Made by a program: the position numbers and the translations under genes
Notes under the pieces: model-generated
Databases searched by the model: none
Seen by the model: the letters and a program-made list of their open reading frames with translations, nothing else
Told to the model about the DNA's origin: nothing
NCBI RefSeq assembly: GCF_013337765.1
Contig: NZ_VBSB01000012.1
Span: 124,001-188,000, forward strand
Source of the DNA: Mycolicibacterium sphagni
GTDB lineage: Bacteria > Actinomycetota > Actinomycetes > Mycobacteriales > Mycobacteriaceae
DNA length: 64,000 nucleotides
Direction: 5' to 3'
Part shown: in pieces, positions 53,826-61,643 of the stretch
Position numbering within the stretch: position 1 is the first letter of the stretch
Layout: the number at the start of each line of letters is the position of its first letter

Positions 53826-54418
53826 AACTTGCGCGCGACGCTGTCCCAGGCGTCGCCGATGGCGTCGAGTGTGCGGCCGCGCTCGAGCTGATGGTTGACG
53901 TAGTCGGCATCCAGCAGCGCCAGCAGCGCGTCGGCCTGCGCGTCGAGATCGCCGGTGGTGCCCGCGGCGTCGAGCAGGACCCGCACATGGGTGTGCATCA
54001 CGGCGAGCGGGGCGCTGTGGCGGGTGTCGGGGTCCCGATTGGCTTCCGACAGTAGCTCGCGATGGGTCTGGGCGAAACGCAGCCGTTCGCGGCCGAAGGC
54101 CAGCAGTCGCTGCAGGGGAGGAGCGTCGGGGCCCAAGGGCGGCGGTCCGAAGAGGAAGGCTTGCTGAATGGCGCGCTCATCCTCGTCGAGCAGGACCATC
54201 ATCAGGCCGGCGCGGCTGCCGAAGCGACGGAACACCGTGCCCTTGCCCACCCCGGCCGCCGCGGCGATATCGTCCATGGAGACGTTGTCGGCGCCGCGTT
54301 CGGCGATCAGGGTGCGGGCGGCATCGAGGAGAAGTAGCCGGTTGCGGGCGGCGTCGCCGCGTTCTTGTGGCGTCGAAACCGGCAGCTCGCTGGCTCGCTC
54401 GATCGCGCTCACTCCCAC
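53813..54418 (-). CDS. TetR-family regulator upstream of dinB2
   Basis: A 201-residue TetR protein. HTH: RNRLLLLDAARTLIAERG, MDDIAAAAGVGKGTVFRRF, SRAGLMMVLLDE. The C-terminal part has FAQTHRELLSEANRD and ALLALLDADYVNHQLERG. It overlaps dinB2 by 13 bases and so is in the same transcript. It is divergent from the FMN reductase gene with a perfect 8-4-8 inverted repeat between them. Position equals Rv3055 by recall. It may respond to quinone or oxidative compounds handled by the reductase, and dinB2 expression would then follow the same signal; that is inference. Confidence 0.88.
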   Translation of the reverse strand: MGVSAIERASELPVSTPQERGDAARNRLLLLDAARTLIAERGADNVSMDDIAAAAGVGKGTVFRRFGSRAGLMMVLLDEDERAIQQAFLFGPPPLGPDAPPLQRLLAFGRERLRFAQTHRELLSEANRDPDTRHSAPLAVMHTHVRVLLDAAGTTGDLDAQADALLALLDADYVNHQLERGRTLDAIGDAWDSVARKLCGR

Positions 54419-54439
54419 ACTTTAGCTCAGCGGGAAATA

Positions 54440-54459
54440 AACCGGACCATAGTCCGGTT
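54440..54459. promoter_or_regulatory. Perfect 8-4-8 operator
   Basis: AACCGGAC-CATA-GTCCGGTT lies between the divergent TetR and FMN reductase genes, 22 bases from the TetR start codon and 42 from the reductase ATG. Confidence 0.75.
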
Positions 54460-54500
54460 GTGGCGTGCGAGTATCTCGGACGACTGAGAGGATTGCGGAC

Positions 54501-55043
54501 ATGGCGGATATCAAGGTTCTGACGCTGGTAGGCAGCTTGCGCGCGGCGTCGGTCAATCGCCAGCTCGCCGAACTGGCGGCCGAGGCCGCGCCGGACGGCG
54601 TCACGCTGAGCATCTATGAGGGGCTGGGCGACCTGCCGTTCTACAACGAGGACATCGACACCGAGGACGCACCCGCCGAGGTGGTGGCGTTGCGGGCGGC
54701 TGCCGCGGAGGCTGATGCCACCCTCGTGGTGACGCCGGAATACAACGCCACCATCCCCGGCGTGCTGAAGAACGCGATCGACTGGCTCTCGCGGCCGTAC
54801 GGCAACGGCGCGCTGAAAGACAAGCCGCTGGCCGTGATTGGCGCCTCGTTCGGGCAGTACGGCGGGGTGTGGGCGCAGGACGAGACGCGCAAGTCGTTCG
54901 GGGTCGCCGGGCCTCGGGTGGTGGAGTCGGTCAAGTTGTCGGTGCCGGCCAAGACCCTCGACGGCAAGCACCCGAGGGAGAACGCCGAGGTCGGCGCCGC
55001 GGTGCGCGATGTGGTCGGCAAGCTCGCCGCCGAGGTGAGCTGA
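54501..55043 (+). CDS. NADPH-dependent FMN/quinone reductase
   Basis: A 180-residue flavodoxin-like reductase. GSLRAASVNRQLAELAA (phosphate loop), YEGLGDLPFYNEDID, VVTPEYNATIPGVLKNAIDWLSRP (the PEYN motif of FMN binding) and VIGASFGQYGG are conserved as in chromate/quinone reductases such as ArsH/YieF/azoreductase relatives. It should reduce quinones, azo compounds or free FMN with NADPH, a redox protection step. Matches Rv3054c in position. GAGAGG is 11 bases before the ATG. Regulated by the TetR upstream through the 8-4-8 repeat. Its stop is 7 bases from the end of the convergent SDR. Confidence 0.88.
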   Translation: MADIKVLTLVGSLRAASVNRQLAELAAEAAPDGVTLSIYEGLGDLPFYNEDIDTEDAPAEVVALRAAAAEADATLVVTPEYNATIPGVLKNAIDWLSRPYGNGALKDKPLAVIGASFGQYGGVWAQDETRKSFGVAGPRVVESVKLSVPAKTLDGKHPRENAEVGAAVRDVVGKLAAEVS

Positions 55044-55049
55044 CCGGGC

Positions 55050-55826
55050 TCAGACGGTTCGGGTACTGCCGCCGTCGATCACGTACTCGGCTCCGGTGAT
55101 GTAGGTCGCGCGGTCGGAAACCAGGAAGGCCACCAGTTCGGCGACGTCCTGTGGCCGGCCCGGCGCTGCGAGCGGGATGCCGCCGATGGAGGCCATGATC
55201 TGCTTGCGAGCCTCGTCGATGTCAACGCCGTTGATGGCCGCGATATCGGCCGCCATCTGATAGGCCGATTCCGTCTCCACGTAGCCGGGCGCCACCGCGT
55301 TGACGCGGATGCCGCGCGGTGCCAGTTCGTTGGACAACGCCTTGCTGTAGTTGGCCAACGCGGCTTTGGCGGCGGCGTAGGGCAGGGTCGTCGGCAGTGG
55401 ACTTCTCCGCTGGATGGACGTGACGTGGATTATCGCGCCATCGGCCGGCAGCTGGGTGATCAGCGCGCGGTCCAGACGCACAGCGCCAAAGAAGTTCAGC
55501 TCGAACGTCTTTGACCATTCCTCGTCAGTGGTGGTGGCGGCACCGCCCGCGTTCTGGCTGGATCCGCCGGCGTTGTGCACGACGATGTCGATTCCACCGA
55601 GCCGTTCGGTGACCGCGTGGGCGATGGCGTCGGTGCCGGCCGTGGTGCTGATATCGGCCACGACCGCCGACTCCTCCGGCTGATCGGCCGGAAGCGACCG
55701 GGCGGCCGCCAGTACCGTCGCTCCGCCCGCGCGCAGCCGTTCGGCGATCGCCCGACCGATGCCGCGGGTGCCGCCGGTGACCAGCGCTCGACGGCCGGCG
55801 AACTCATTCGGGTGCGTGGTGGACAT
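55050..55826 (-). CDS. SDR, glucose-dehydrogenase-like
   Basis: A 258-residue SDR with complete motifs: TGGTRGIGRAIAERL, VVHNAGGSSQNAG, IIHVTSIQRRSP with the Ser, PYAAAKAALANYSKALSNEL with the Tyr/Lys, and the FG tail VAELVAFLVSDRATYITGAEYVIDGG. AAARSLP suggests NADP. GAGGAGAG is 6 bases before the ATG. It is divergent from the TetR at 55887, with three CTATAG-like sites between. With this TetR it forms an insertion relative to M. tuberculosis, where nrdH follows Rv3054c directly (by recall). Substrate unknown; sugar or small ketone possible. Confidence 0.88.
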   Translation of the reverse strand: MSTTHPNEFAGRRALVTGGTRGIGRAIAERLRAGGATVLAAARSLPADQPEESAVVADISTTAGTDAIAHAVTERLGGIDIVVHNAGGSSQNAGGAATTTDEEWSKTFELNFFGAVRLDRALITQLPADGAIIHVTSIQRRSPLPTTLPYAAAKAALANYSKALSNELAPRGIRVNAVAPGYVETESAYQMAADIAAINGVDIDEARKQIMASIGGIPLAAPGRPQDVAELVAFLVSDRATYITGAEYVIDGGSTRTV

Positions 55827-55854
55827 GACGACTCTCCTCGACTCTGGGTACGTG

Positions 55855-55882
55855 CTATAGCGGGGATATAGAACTACTATAG
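55855..55882. promoter_or_regulatory. Three CTATAG-type sites one helical turn apart
   Basis: CTATAG at 55855, ATATAG at 55866 and CTATAG at 55877: three self-complementary or near so hexamers spaced exactly 11 bases. The outer two also form a GCTATAG/CTATAGC inverted repeat. They span the gap between SDR and TetR starts; the last overlaps the TetR promoter, 5 bases before its GTG. Likely TetR operator with room for a second dimer. Confidence 0.65.
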
Positions 55883-55886
55883 CGAT

Positions 55887-56603
55887 GTGCAAGACAAGGT
55901 AGACCATGCCGGAAGCGCTCGCGACAGGCTGCTGTGGGCGGCCGCCGAGCTGCTTGATGCCGCACCGGGCGAGCCGGTGTCCACCCGGGCGATCTGTGCG
56001 CGGGCTGGGGTGGGCGCGCCCACCCTCTATCACCACTTCGGCAACAAGCAGGGATTGATCGACGCGGTCGTCGAGTACGGGCTGGGTCAGTACGGGACCG
56101 ACTCTGCCGAGGATGACGCCCTCACCGACCTGCGGGCGGGCTGGGACAACCACGTCCGCTACGGCTTGGACAACCCCGCGTTCTACGTACTGCTGTACGG
56201 CCGCATCGCGCCGGGCCGGCCGTGCAAAGTGACCGCGGTCGCCGAGGCGCGCCTGCGAACCCTGGTCGAGCGGCTGAACCGCGACGGGGTGCTGCTTGCT
56301 CCCGTCGAGGACGTGGTGCAGCAGATCGTCGCGGCCAACGTCGGGATCACTCTGCAGTTGATCGCCGAGCCCGCGGGGACGGCTGATCTGACGTTGTCGA
56401 CCGCGCTACGTGAGAACGTGCTGGGCGGCCTGATCGCTGCGGCCGGACTGAGCGGACCTGCCGTCACCGGGGGTGAGATCGCCGATGCCGCCGGGCGGCT
56501 GGCCGCACTGCTCGGCCGCGGATCGACAGGCGCGTCGGGGCTCAGTGCGGGAGAGCGCGTTCTGCTCGGCGAGTGGCTGGCGCGGCTGGGTGAATCCGCG
56601 TGA
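55887..56603 (+). CDS. TetR-family regulator of the divergent SDR
   Basis: A 238-residue TetR protein. HTH: ARDRLLWAAAELLDAAPG, STRAICARAGVGAPTLYHHF, KQGLIDAVV. The C-terminal domain (YGLDNPAFYVLLYGRIAPGRP, QIVAANVGITLQLIAEP) is a TetR_C family type. GTG start with the last CTATAG site 5 bases away, so it is autoregulated if the site is real, and a leaderless mRNA is possible. Followed by a hairpin region and the nrd operon. Represses the SDR at 55050 by layout. Confidence 0.85.
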   Translation: MQDKVDHAGSARDRLLWAAAELLDAAPGEPVSTRAICARAGVGAPTLYHHFGNKQGLIDAVVEYGLGQYGTDSAEDDALTDLRAGWDNHVRYGLDNPAFYVLLYGRIAPGRPCKVTAVAEARLRTLVERLNRDGVLLAPVEDVVQQIVAANVGITLQLIAEPAGTADLTLSTALRENVLGGLIAAAGLSGPAVTGGEIADAAGRLAALLGRGSTGASGLSAGERVLLGEWLARLGESA

Positions 56604-56691
56604 TTCGTGGGTTGCTGTACGAGTGGGTCGCCGGGTCGAGCGCGCCGACATTGTCGGTGCCCGCTGGTAGATCTAGACACAGTTGGTGTCG

Positions 56692-56722
56692 CTCGGCGTG
56701 TTGTGACATGCGACACGCCGAG
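56692..56722 (+). terminator. Hairpin after TetR gene, possible terminator
   Basis: CTCGGCGTGT and ACACGCCGAG form a perfect 10-bp stem around an 11-base loop, 88 bases after the TetR stop. No U-run. It separates the TetR gene from the nrd promoter and is a plausible stem-only terminator. Confidence 0.5.
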
Positions 56723-56802
56723 ACGGGCGGCGCCGAGGCGCTTACGACCAGGGAATTTCACAATTGTTATTCAGAACATGTTGTATCTCTTCTCGCTGTC
56801 GG

Positions 56803-56818
56803 ACACTAGGTGTAGTGT
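56803..56818 (+). promoter_or_regulatory. NrdR box
   Basis: ACACTA-GGTG-TAGTGT fits the 16-base NrdR consensus acaCwAtATaTwGtgt with perfect 6-base arms. NrdR is the ATP/dATP-sensing repressor of ribonucleotide reductase genes. A second box, normally 15-16 bases away, is not clear here. Confidence 0.75.
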
Positions 56819-57015
56819 TCGACAAGCCGACAGACCCGAGAGTCACAGGGCCGCCGGAACGCCGGAACCGAAGCTGAGATGTCGGTCCGAGCGGTCCGAG
56901 AGCCAGGGAATTTCACGGTCCGGAAGCTCGCTGAAAGTTCGTGAGTGCCTGCGCACAGACCATCCCGTGACCGTCTTGAGTCCATCTCTATGTTTCGCTG
57001 AGGAGCCATTCGCAG

Positions 57016-57255
57016 ATGACCATCACCGTTTACACCAAGCCCGCCTGCGTGCAGTGCAACATGACCTACAAAGCCCTGGACAAGCAGGGGCTGGCCTACG
57101 ACGTTGTCGACATCTCCGAGGACGCTGAAGCCCGCGATTACGTGATGGCGATGGGCTACCTGCAGGCCCCGGTGGTGGTTGCCGGCGGCGATCACTGGTC
57201 AGGGTTCCGGCCCGACCGGATCAACGCCCTCGCCGGTGCCGCGCTGACCGCTTAG
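57016..57255 (+). CDS. nrdH: NrdH glutaredoxin-like redoxin
   Basis: A 79-residue electron donor for class Ib ribonucleotide reductase. The redox motif CVQC (residues 11-14) follows [35 protein letters not shown] and SGFRPDRI supply the thioredoxin-fold cis-Pro region (APVVV) and the typical NrdH tail. First gene of nrdH-nrdI-nrdE, 28 bases from nrdI, behind a NrdR box. Takes electrons from thioredoxin reductase. Confidence 0.96.
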   Translation: MTITVYTKPACVQCNMTYKALDKQGLAYDVVDISEDAEARDYVMAMGYLQAPVVVAGGDHWSGFRPDRINALAGAALTA

Positions 57256-57283
57256 CGACCCGGGCGCCACGAGGAGCGACGTG

Positions 57284-57760
57284 ATGAATCCGGATGGCAG
57301 CCTGGCAGGCCCGGAGCGGTTGGTGTACTTCTCCAGTGTTTCGGAGAACACCCACCGCTTCGTCCGGAAGCTGGGCGTGCCGGCCATCCGGATTCCGCTG
57401 CATGAGCGCATCGAGGTGGACCGGCCCTATGTCCTGCTCCTGCCGACCTACGGCAGGGGCCGCGGGGACAGCCCGACGCTGGACGCCAAGGGATATGTGC
57501 CCAAGCAGGTCATCGCTTTTTTGAATAATCCGCACAATCGGTCCCTGATCCGCGCGGTGGTCGGGGCTGGCAACACACAATTCGGTGCCGAGTACTGCTT
57601 TGCGGCCAGCCTGGTCTCGCACAAGTGCAACGTTCCGTTTCTGTACCGCTTCGAAATGATGGGAACCGCAGAGGACGTGGAAGCCGTTCGTGCGGAATTG
57701 GCGAAATTCTGGGAGGACGAGGACACGTGGCACCTACAGTCACAGCTGCAGAGCCTGTAA
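57284..57760 (+). CDS. nrdI: NrdI flavodoxin-like activator
   Basis: A 158-residue flavoprotein needed to assemble the Mn(III)2-tyrosyl cofactor of Nrd[20 protein letters not shown] binds FMN phosphate; [13 protein letters not shown] and [36 protein letters not shown] are NrdI signatures. ATG at 57284 is preferred to the GTG at 57281 because GAGGAG then lies 7 bases away. Its end overlaps nrdE by 34 bases. nrdF is not in the window. Confidence 0.95.
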   Translation: MNPDGSLAGPERLVYFSSVSENTHRFVRKLGVPAIRIPLHERIEVDRPYVLLLPTYGRGRGDSPTLDAKGYVPKQVIAFLNNPHNRSLIRAVVGAGNTQFGAEYCFAASLVSHKCNVPFLYRFEMMGTAEDVEAVRAELAKFWEDEDTWHLQSQLQSL

Positions 57761-59895
57761 CGACTTCGGGGCACGCGTTGCCTGGGGAGACCGATTACCA
57801 CGCGCTCAACGCGATGCTCAATCTGTACGACAAGGACGGCAAGATCCAGTTCGACATGGATCGTCTGGCCGCCCGCCAGTACTTCCTCGAGCACGTCAAC
57901 CAGAACACCGTGTTCTTCCACAATCAGGACGAGAAGCTCGACTACCTGATTCGCGAGAACTACTACGAGCGTGAGGTTCTCGACCAGTACTCGCGCAACT
58001 ACGTCAAGACGCTGCTGGATCGCGCCTACGCCAAGAAGTTCCGGTTCCCAACCTTCCTCGGCGCATTCAAGTACTACACCTCGTACACGCTGAAGACTTT
58101 CGACGGGAAGCGCTACCTGGAGCGCTTCGAGGACCGCGTGGTGATGGTGGCGCTGACGCTGGCCGCGGGTGACACCACCCTGGCCGAGAAACTGGTCGAC
58201 GAGATCATCGACGGCCGTTTCCAGCCGGCCACCCCGACGTTCCTCAACTCGGGCAAGGCACAGCGCGGTGAGCCGGTGAGCTGCTTCCTGCTGCGCATCG
58301 AGGACAACATGGAGTCGATCGGCCGCTCGATCAACTCCGCGCTGCAGCTGTCCAAGCGCGGCGGCGGAGTTGCGTTGCTGCTGACCAACATTCGTGAGCA
58401 CGGCGCGCCGATCAAGAACATCGAGAACCAGAGCTCGGGCGTCATCCCGATCATGAAGCTGCTCGAGGATTCGTTCTCCTACGCCAACCAGCTCGGTGCG
58501 CGCCAGGGTGCGGGCGCGGTCTACCTGCACGCCCACCACCCCGACATCTACCGCTTCCTGGACACCAAGCGGGAGAACGCCGACGAGAAGATCCGCATCA
58601 AGACCCTCTCGCTGGGCGTCGTGATTCCGGACATCACCTTCGAGCTGGCGAAGAAGAACGAGGACATGTACCTCTTCTCGCCGTATGACGTCGAGCGGGT
58701 GTATGGCGTTCCGTTCGCCGACATCTCGGTCACCGAGAAGTACCACGAGATGGTCAACGACGGCCGGATCCGCAAGACCAAGATCAAGGCGCGTGAGTTC
58801 TTCCAGACGCTGGCCGAGCTGCAGTTCGAGTCGGGCTACCCGTACGTCATGTTCGAGGACACGGTGAACCGGGCCAACCCGATCGAGGGCAAGATCACGC
58901 ACTCCAATCTGTGCTCGGAGATCCTGCAGGTGTCGACGCCGTCGCTGTTCAACGAGGACCTGTCGTATGCCAAGGTGGGCAAGGACATTTCCTGCAACCT
59001 CGGTTCGATGAACATCGCCAAGGCGATGGACTCGCCGGACTTCGCGCAGACCATCGAGGTGGCCATCCGCGGGTTGACCGCTGTGAGCGACCAGACGCAC
59101 ATCTGGTCGGTGCCGTCGATCGAGCAGGGCAACAACGACTCGCATGCCATCGGCCTCGGCCAGATGAACCTGCACGGATACCTTGCGCGCGAACGGATCT
59201 TCTACGGATCCGAAGAGGGCATCGACTTCACCAACATGTACTTCTACACGGTGCTCTACCACGCGCTGCGCGCGTCGAACAAGATCGCCATCGAGCGCGG
59301 GTCGTCGTTCAAGGGCTTCGAGAAGTCGAAGTACGCCAGCGGTGAGTTCTTCGACAAGTACACCGACCAGGTGTGGGAGCCGGTGACCGAGCGGGTGCGC
59401 GAGCTGTTCGCCGAGGCGGGCATTCGCATTCCCACGCAAGAGGATTGGCTGCGGCTCAAGGAGTCGGTGCAGGCCAACGGCATCTACAACCAGAACCTGC
59501 AGGCGGTTCCGCCGACCGGGTCGATCTCCTACATCAACCACTCCACCAGCTCGATTCACCCGGTGGCCAGCAAGGTCGAGATCCGCAAGGAGGGCAAGAT
59601 CGGCCGCGTCTACTACCCGGCGCCCTACATGACCAACGACAACCTGGAGTACTACCAGGACGCGTACGAGATCGGCTACGAGAAGATCATCGACACCTAC
59701 GCCGCGGCCACGCAGCATGTGGACCAGGGGCTGAGTCTGACGCTGTTCTTCAAGGACACCGCCGATACCCGCGAGGTCAACAAGGCGCAGATCTACGCCT
59801 GGCGCAAGGGAATCAAGACGCTGTATTACATCCGCCTTCGCCAGATGGCTTTGGAGGGCACTGAGGTCGAGGGTTGCGTCAGCTGCATGTTGTAG
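57727..59895 (+). CDS. nrdE: NrdE, class Ib ribonucleotide reductase large subunit
   Basis: A 722-residue catalytic subunit that reduces ribonucleoside diphosphates. Visible motifs: [23 protein letters not shown] with the first redox Cys, [10 protein letters not shown] with the thiyl-radical Cys region, [30 protein letters not shown], and the C-terminal [10 protein letters not shown], whose CxxC pair passes electrons from NrdH. There is no N-terminal ATP cone, typical for NrdE. GTG start, overlapping nrdI, with GAGGACGAGG upstream. A strong hairpin follows. The gene order nrdH-nrdI-nrdE without adjacent nrdF matches M. tuberculosis, where nrdF2 is separate. Confidence 0.97.
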   Translation: MAPTVTAAEPVTTSGHALPGETDYHALNAMLNLYDKDGKIQFDMDRLAARQYFLEHVNQNTVFFHNQDEKLDYLIRENYYEREVLDQYSRNYVKTLLDRAYAKKFRFPTFLGAFKYYTSYTLKTFDGKRYLERFEDRVVMVALTLAAGDTTLAEKLVDEIIDGRFQPATPTFLNSGKAQRGEPVSCFLLRIEDNMESIGRSINSALQLSKRGGGVALLLTNIREHGAPIKNIENQSSGVIPIMKLLEDSFSYANQLGARQGAGAVYLHAHHPDIYRFLDTKRENADEKIRIKTLSLGVVIPDITFELAKKNEDMYLFSPYDVERVYGVPFADISVTEKYHEMVNDGRIRKTKIKAREFFQTLAELQFESGYPYVMFEDTVNRANPIEGKITHSNLCSEILQVSTPSLFNEDLSYAKVGKDISCNLGSMNIAKAMDSPDFAQTIEVAIRGLTAVSDQTHIWSVPSIEQGNNDSHAIGLGQMNLHGYLARERIFYGSEEGIDFTNMYFYTVLYHALRASNKIAIERGSSFKGFEKSKYASGEFFDKYTDQVWEPVTERVRELFAEAGIRIPTQEDWLRLKESVQANGIYNQNLQAVPPTGSISYINHSTSSIHPVASKVEIRKEGKIGRVYYPAPYMTNDNLEYYQDAYEIGYEKIIDTYAAATQHVDQGLSLTLFFKDTADTREVNKAQIYAWRKGIKTLYYIRLRQMALEGTEVEGCVSCML

Positions 59896-59922
59896 CTGAC
59901 TTTGTACTACTGCGTTCAGGCG

Positions 59923-59964
59923 GAACTGAGAGCGAGAATTCGGCGAATTCTTCGCTCTCAGTTC
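59923..59964. terminator. Bidirectional terminator
   Basis: GAACTGAGAGCGA pairs with TCGCTCTCAGTTC (13 bp), and inside, GAATTC-GGC-GAATTC extends the stem. It lies 28 bases after nrdE, and TGTTTC follows on the plus strand. On the minus strand it overlaps the stop of the membrane-protein gene ending at 59958, so it may serve both. Confidence 0.85.
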
Positions 59965-60452
59965 TGTTTCAACGGGGTCGGGGCGGAATACCCAAGCGCC
60001 ACTGCGATAATCGCGAACTTGATCGAGGGGGCGATCTGGGCGGTGCGCGCGTTGACGGCGATGTTCTGCCCGTCGAGCACACGGATCAGTGCGACGCCCT
60101 CAATCGCGTCGCCCGCGACAGCGACTGCGGCCATGGCAGGTAGCCACGCCGGGTGACCCCGCCGTCGACGACGGCGGTCGATGAGGAGCCCCAGTAGGGC
60201 TCCGTAGGTAGTCATGTATCCGAAGTCGAGCCACATCGACTGGCGCGCTGCGCGCTGACCGATCTCACCCCAGCGGGCCAGGATCTCTTCAGCTTTGGCC
60301 GCGGTGCCCGCCAGCTCGAACGGGACGATTCCTGGCCCGCCGGTGGCGCGCATTTGATTGTCCAGCCGGAGCATCACCGCGGAGTAGCCGACGTAGGCGA
60401 TGGTTGCCGCCGCGATCGGGTTCCTGCCCATCCATGCCAGGGGAGTGGTCAT
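59958..60452 (-). CDS. Membrane protein, about 164 aa
   Basis: Four hydrophobic segments: AAATIAYVGYSAVMLRL (residues about 12-28), WLDFGYMTTYGALLGLLI (72-90), WLPAMAAVAVAGDAIEGVALI (about 104-124) and IKFAIIAVALGYS at the end. Between helices 2 and 3 lies DRRRRRRGHP, marking the cytoplasmic side. No family recognised. The ATG is followed by TTPLAWMGRNP. It is 11 bases downstream of the DUF5997 gene, so co-transcribed. Confidence 0.72.
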   Translation of the reverse strand: MTTPLAWMGRNPIAAATIAYVGYSAVMLRLDNQMRATGGPGIVPFELAGTAAKAEEILARWGEIGQRAARQSMWLDFGYMTTYGALLGLLIDRRRRRRGHPAWLPAMAAVAVAGDAIEGVALIRVLDGQNIAVNARTAQIAPSIKFAIIAVALGYSAPTPLKQN

Positions 60453-60463
60453 GTTCGGCAGCT

Positions 60464-60844
60464 CTAACGAGCCTTCTCGGCGCGCAGCGCCTTCACCCGA
60501 CGCTCCTCGGCCAGCACAGCCTGATAGCTCTCGCGTTCGGCGACCAGCCAGTCCGGCTTCTCCGCCAGCAGCGCATCGATCTGCTCGGTGGTGAGCGCAT
60601 CCACCACACCGCCGCGCGCGAGGCCGGAGATCGAGACGCCGAGCTTGGCCGCCACGAGGTTCTTCGGGTGCGGCCCGTTCTTGCGGAGGTCTTTGAGCCA
60701 CTGCGGCGGGTCGGCCAGCAGGGCGGCCACCTCGTCGCGGGTGATCGCGTTCTCCTGGAACTCCGCAGGCGTCGCGGGCAGGTACACGTCCAGCTTCTTC
60801 GCCGCCGTGGCGGGTTTCATGGACTGCGCGTTGGGCCTGCTCAT
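60464..60844 (-). CDS. DUF5997-family protein
   Basis: A 126-residue soluble protein: MKPATAAKKLDVYLPATPAEFQENAITRDEVAALLADPPQWLKDLRKNGPHPKNLVAAKLGVSISGLARGG and a C-terminal helix AEKPDWLVAERESYQAVLAEERR. PPQWLKDLRKNGPHP and the LGVSxxGLARGG helix-turn-helix-like region mark the actinobacterial DUF5997. Basic residues suggest nucleic-acid binding, not proven. It is divergent from the HTH-less LysR-type protein (28 bases between starts); the two occur together in many actinobacteria, as I recall. Confidence 0.82.
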   Translation of the reverse strand: MSRPNAQSMKPATAAKKLDVYLPATPAEFQENAITRDEVAALLADPPQWLKDLRKNGPHPKNLVAAKLGVSISGLARGGVVDALTTEQIDALLAEKPDWLVAERESYQAVLAEERRVKALRAEKAR

Positions 60845-60872
60845 CGCACAAGCCTATCGGTAGCCTGATGCC

Positions 60873-61586
60873 GTGACCCAGCCCTCGCTCACCCTCGGGT
60901 ACGTCCCCGGGGCGACGCCTGCGAAGTGGGCGCGGACCTGGGCCGAGCGCCACCCTGACGTTCCACTGCTGTTGCGCGCCATCGCCGCGGCCGACGCGGG
61001 CGCCGAAGTACGGGCCGGGACCATCGACGTGGCATTGCTCCGGCTGCCGACCGACACCTCGGCGTTGGCCGTCATTCCGCTCTACGAGGAGACGACGGTG
61101 GCCGTGGTGCCCACCGACCACCTTCTCACTGCGGCCGACGAGATCACCTCCGCCGACCTCGCCGGCGAGTCGATCCTGTTGCCGCTCGACGACGTCGTCG
61201 CCTGGGCGGACGCGCCCGGCACCCCGATCGACCACCGGCCCGAAACCACTCAGGATGCAATCGAACTCGTCGCGGCAGGCCTGGGTGCGCTCATCGTTCC
61301 GCAGTCGCTGGCCCGGCTGCATCACCGCAAGGACCTCACGTATCGCCCGATCACCGATGCGCCGACGTGCGCTGTGGCGCTGGCCTTCCCGCAAGGGCAA
61401 CCGTCGGAACTGGTGGAGGAATTCACCGGGATCGTGCGGGGCCGCAAACCCACATCGTCGCGGGGCGCTGCCCAGTCGGCGGCCAAACGCACCGCACGGG
61501 AGAAGACCCTGGCCAAGCAGGCCGCCCGTGCCGCCGCGGGCAAGGTCGCCCGCAAGCCGGATCCGGCGAGGCGGCGCAAGCCGTAA
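60873..61586 (+). CDS. LysR substrate-binding domain protein lacking the HTH
   Basis: A 237-residue protein corresponding to only the periplasmic-binding-like effector domain of LysR regulators: LTLGYVPGATPAKWARTW, VRAGTIDVALLRLPTD, VIPLYEETTVAVVPTDHLLTAADEIT, TTQDAIELVAAGLGALIVPQSLARL, VALAFPQGQPSELVEEFTGIVRG. No N-terminal winged helix exists; the first residues are already the effector domain. Instead it ends with about 45 basic Ala/Lys/Arg residues (AKRTAREKTLAKQAARAAAGK), which could bind DNA or RNA non-specifically. A TAGCCT hexamer ends 6 bases before the GTG, so the mRNA may be leaderless. Partner: DUF5997. Confidence 0.87.
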   Translation: MTQPSLTLGYVPGATPAKWARTWAERHPDVPLLLRAIAAADAGAEVRAGTIDVALLRLPTDTSALAVIPLYEETTVAVVPTDHLLTAADEITSADLAGESILLPLDDVVAWADAPGTPIDHRPETTQDAIELVAAGLGALIVPQSLARLHHRKDLTYRPITDAPTCAVALAFPQGQPSELVEEFTGIVRGRKPTSSRGAAQSAAKRTAREKTLAKQAARAAAGKVARKPDPARRRKP

Positions 61587-61643
61587 CGGGTGTGTGACGC
61601 TGTTTTACCTGGTCAACACACATGCTCCGCGATACTCGAAGCC

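Larger units (their letters stand above)
56604..57015 (+). promoter_or_regulatory. Long leader region upstream of nrdH
   Basis: About 410 bases, no gene. Contents, in order: a hairpin at 56692-56722 (10-bp perfect stem CTCGGCGTGT/ACACGCCGAG) that may end the TetR transcript; two copies of the 14-base sequence CCAGGGAATTTCAC at 56748-56761 and 56903-56916; a NrdR box at 56803-56818; then about 200 bases to the ATG of nrdH, GAGG at 56999 as ribosome site. A 200-base untranslated leader is long for mycobacteria and may hold further control. Confidence 0.55.

Noticed and set aside
56772-56787. A second NrdR box
   Set aside because: The sequence at the expected distance matches the consensus poorly.
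57448-59718. A 756-residue open frame antisense to nrdE
   Set aside because: Its composition (Val/Leu/Asp/Gly/Arg/His rich) is what the complement of high-GC codons gives. nrdE is unambiguous, and the antisense product has no family motif.
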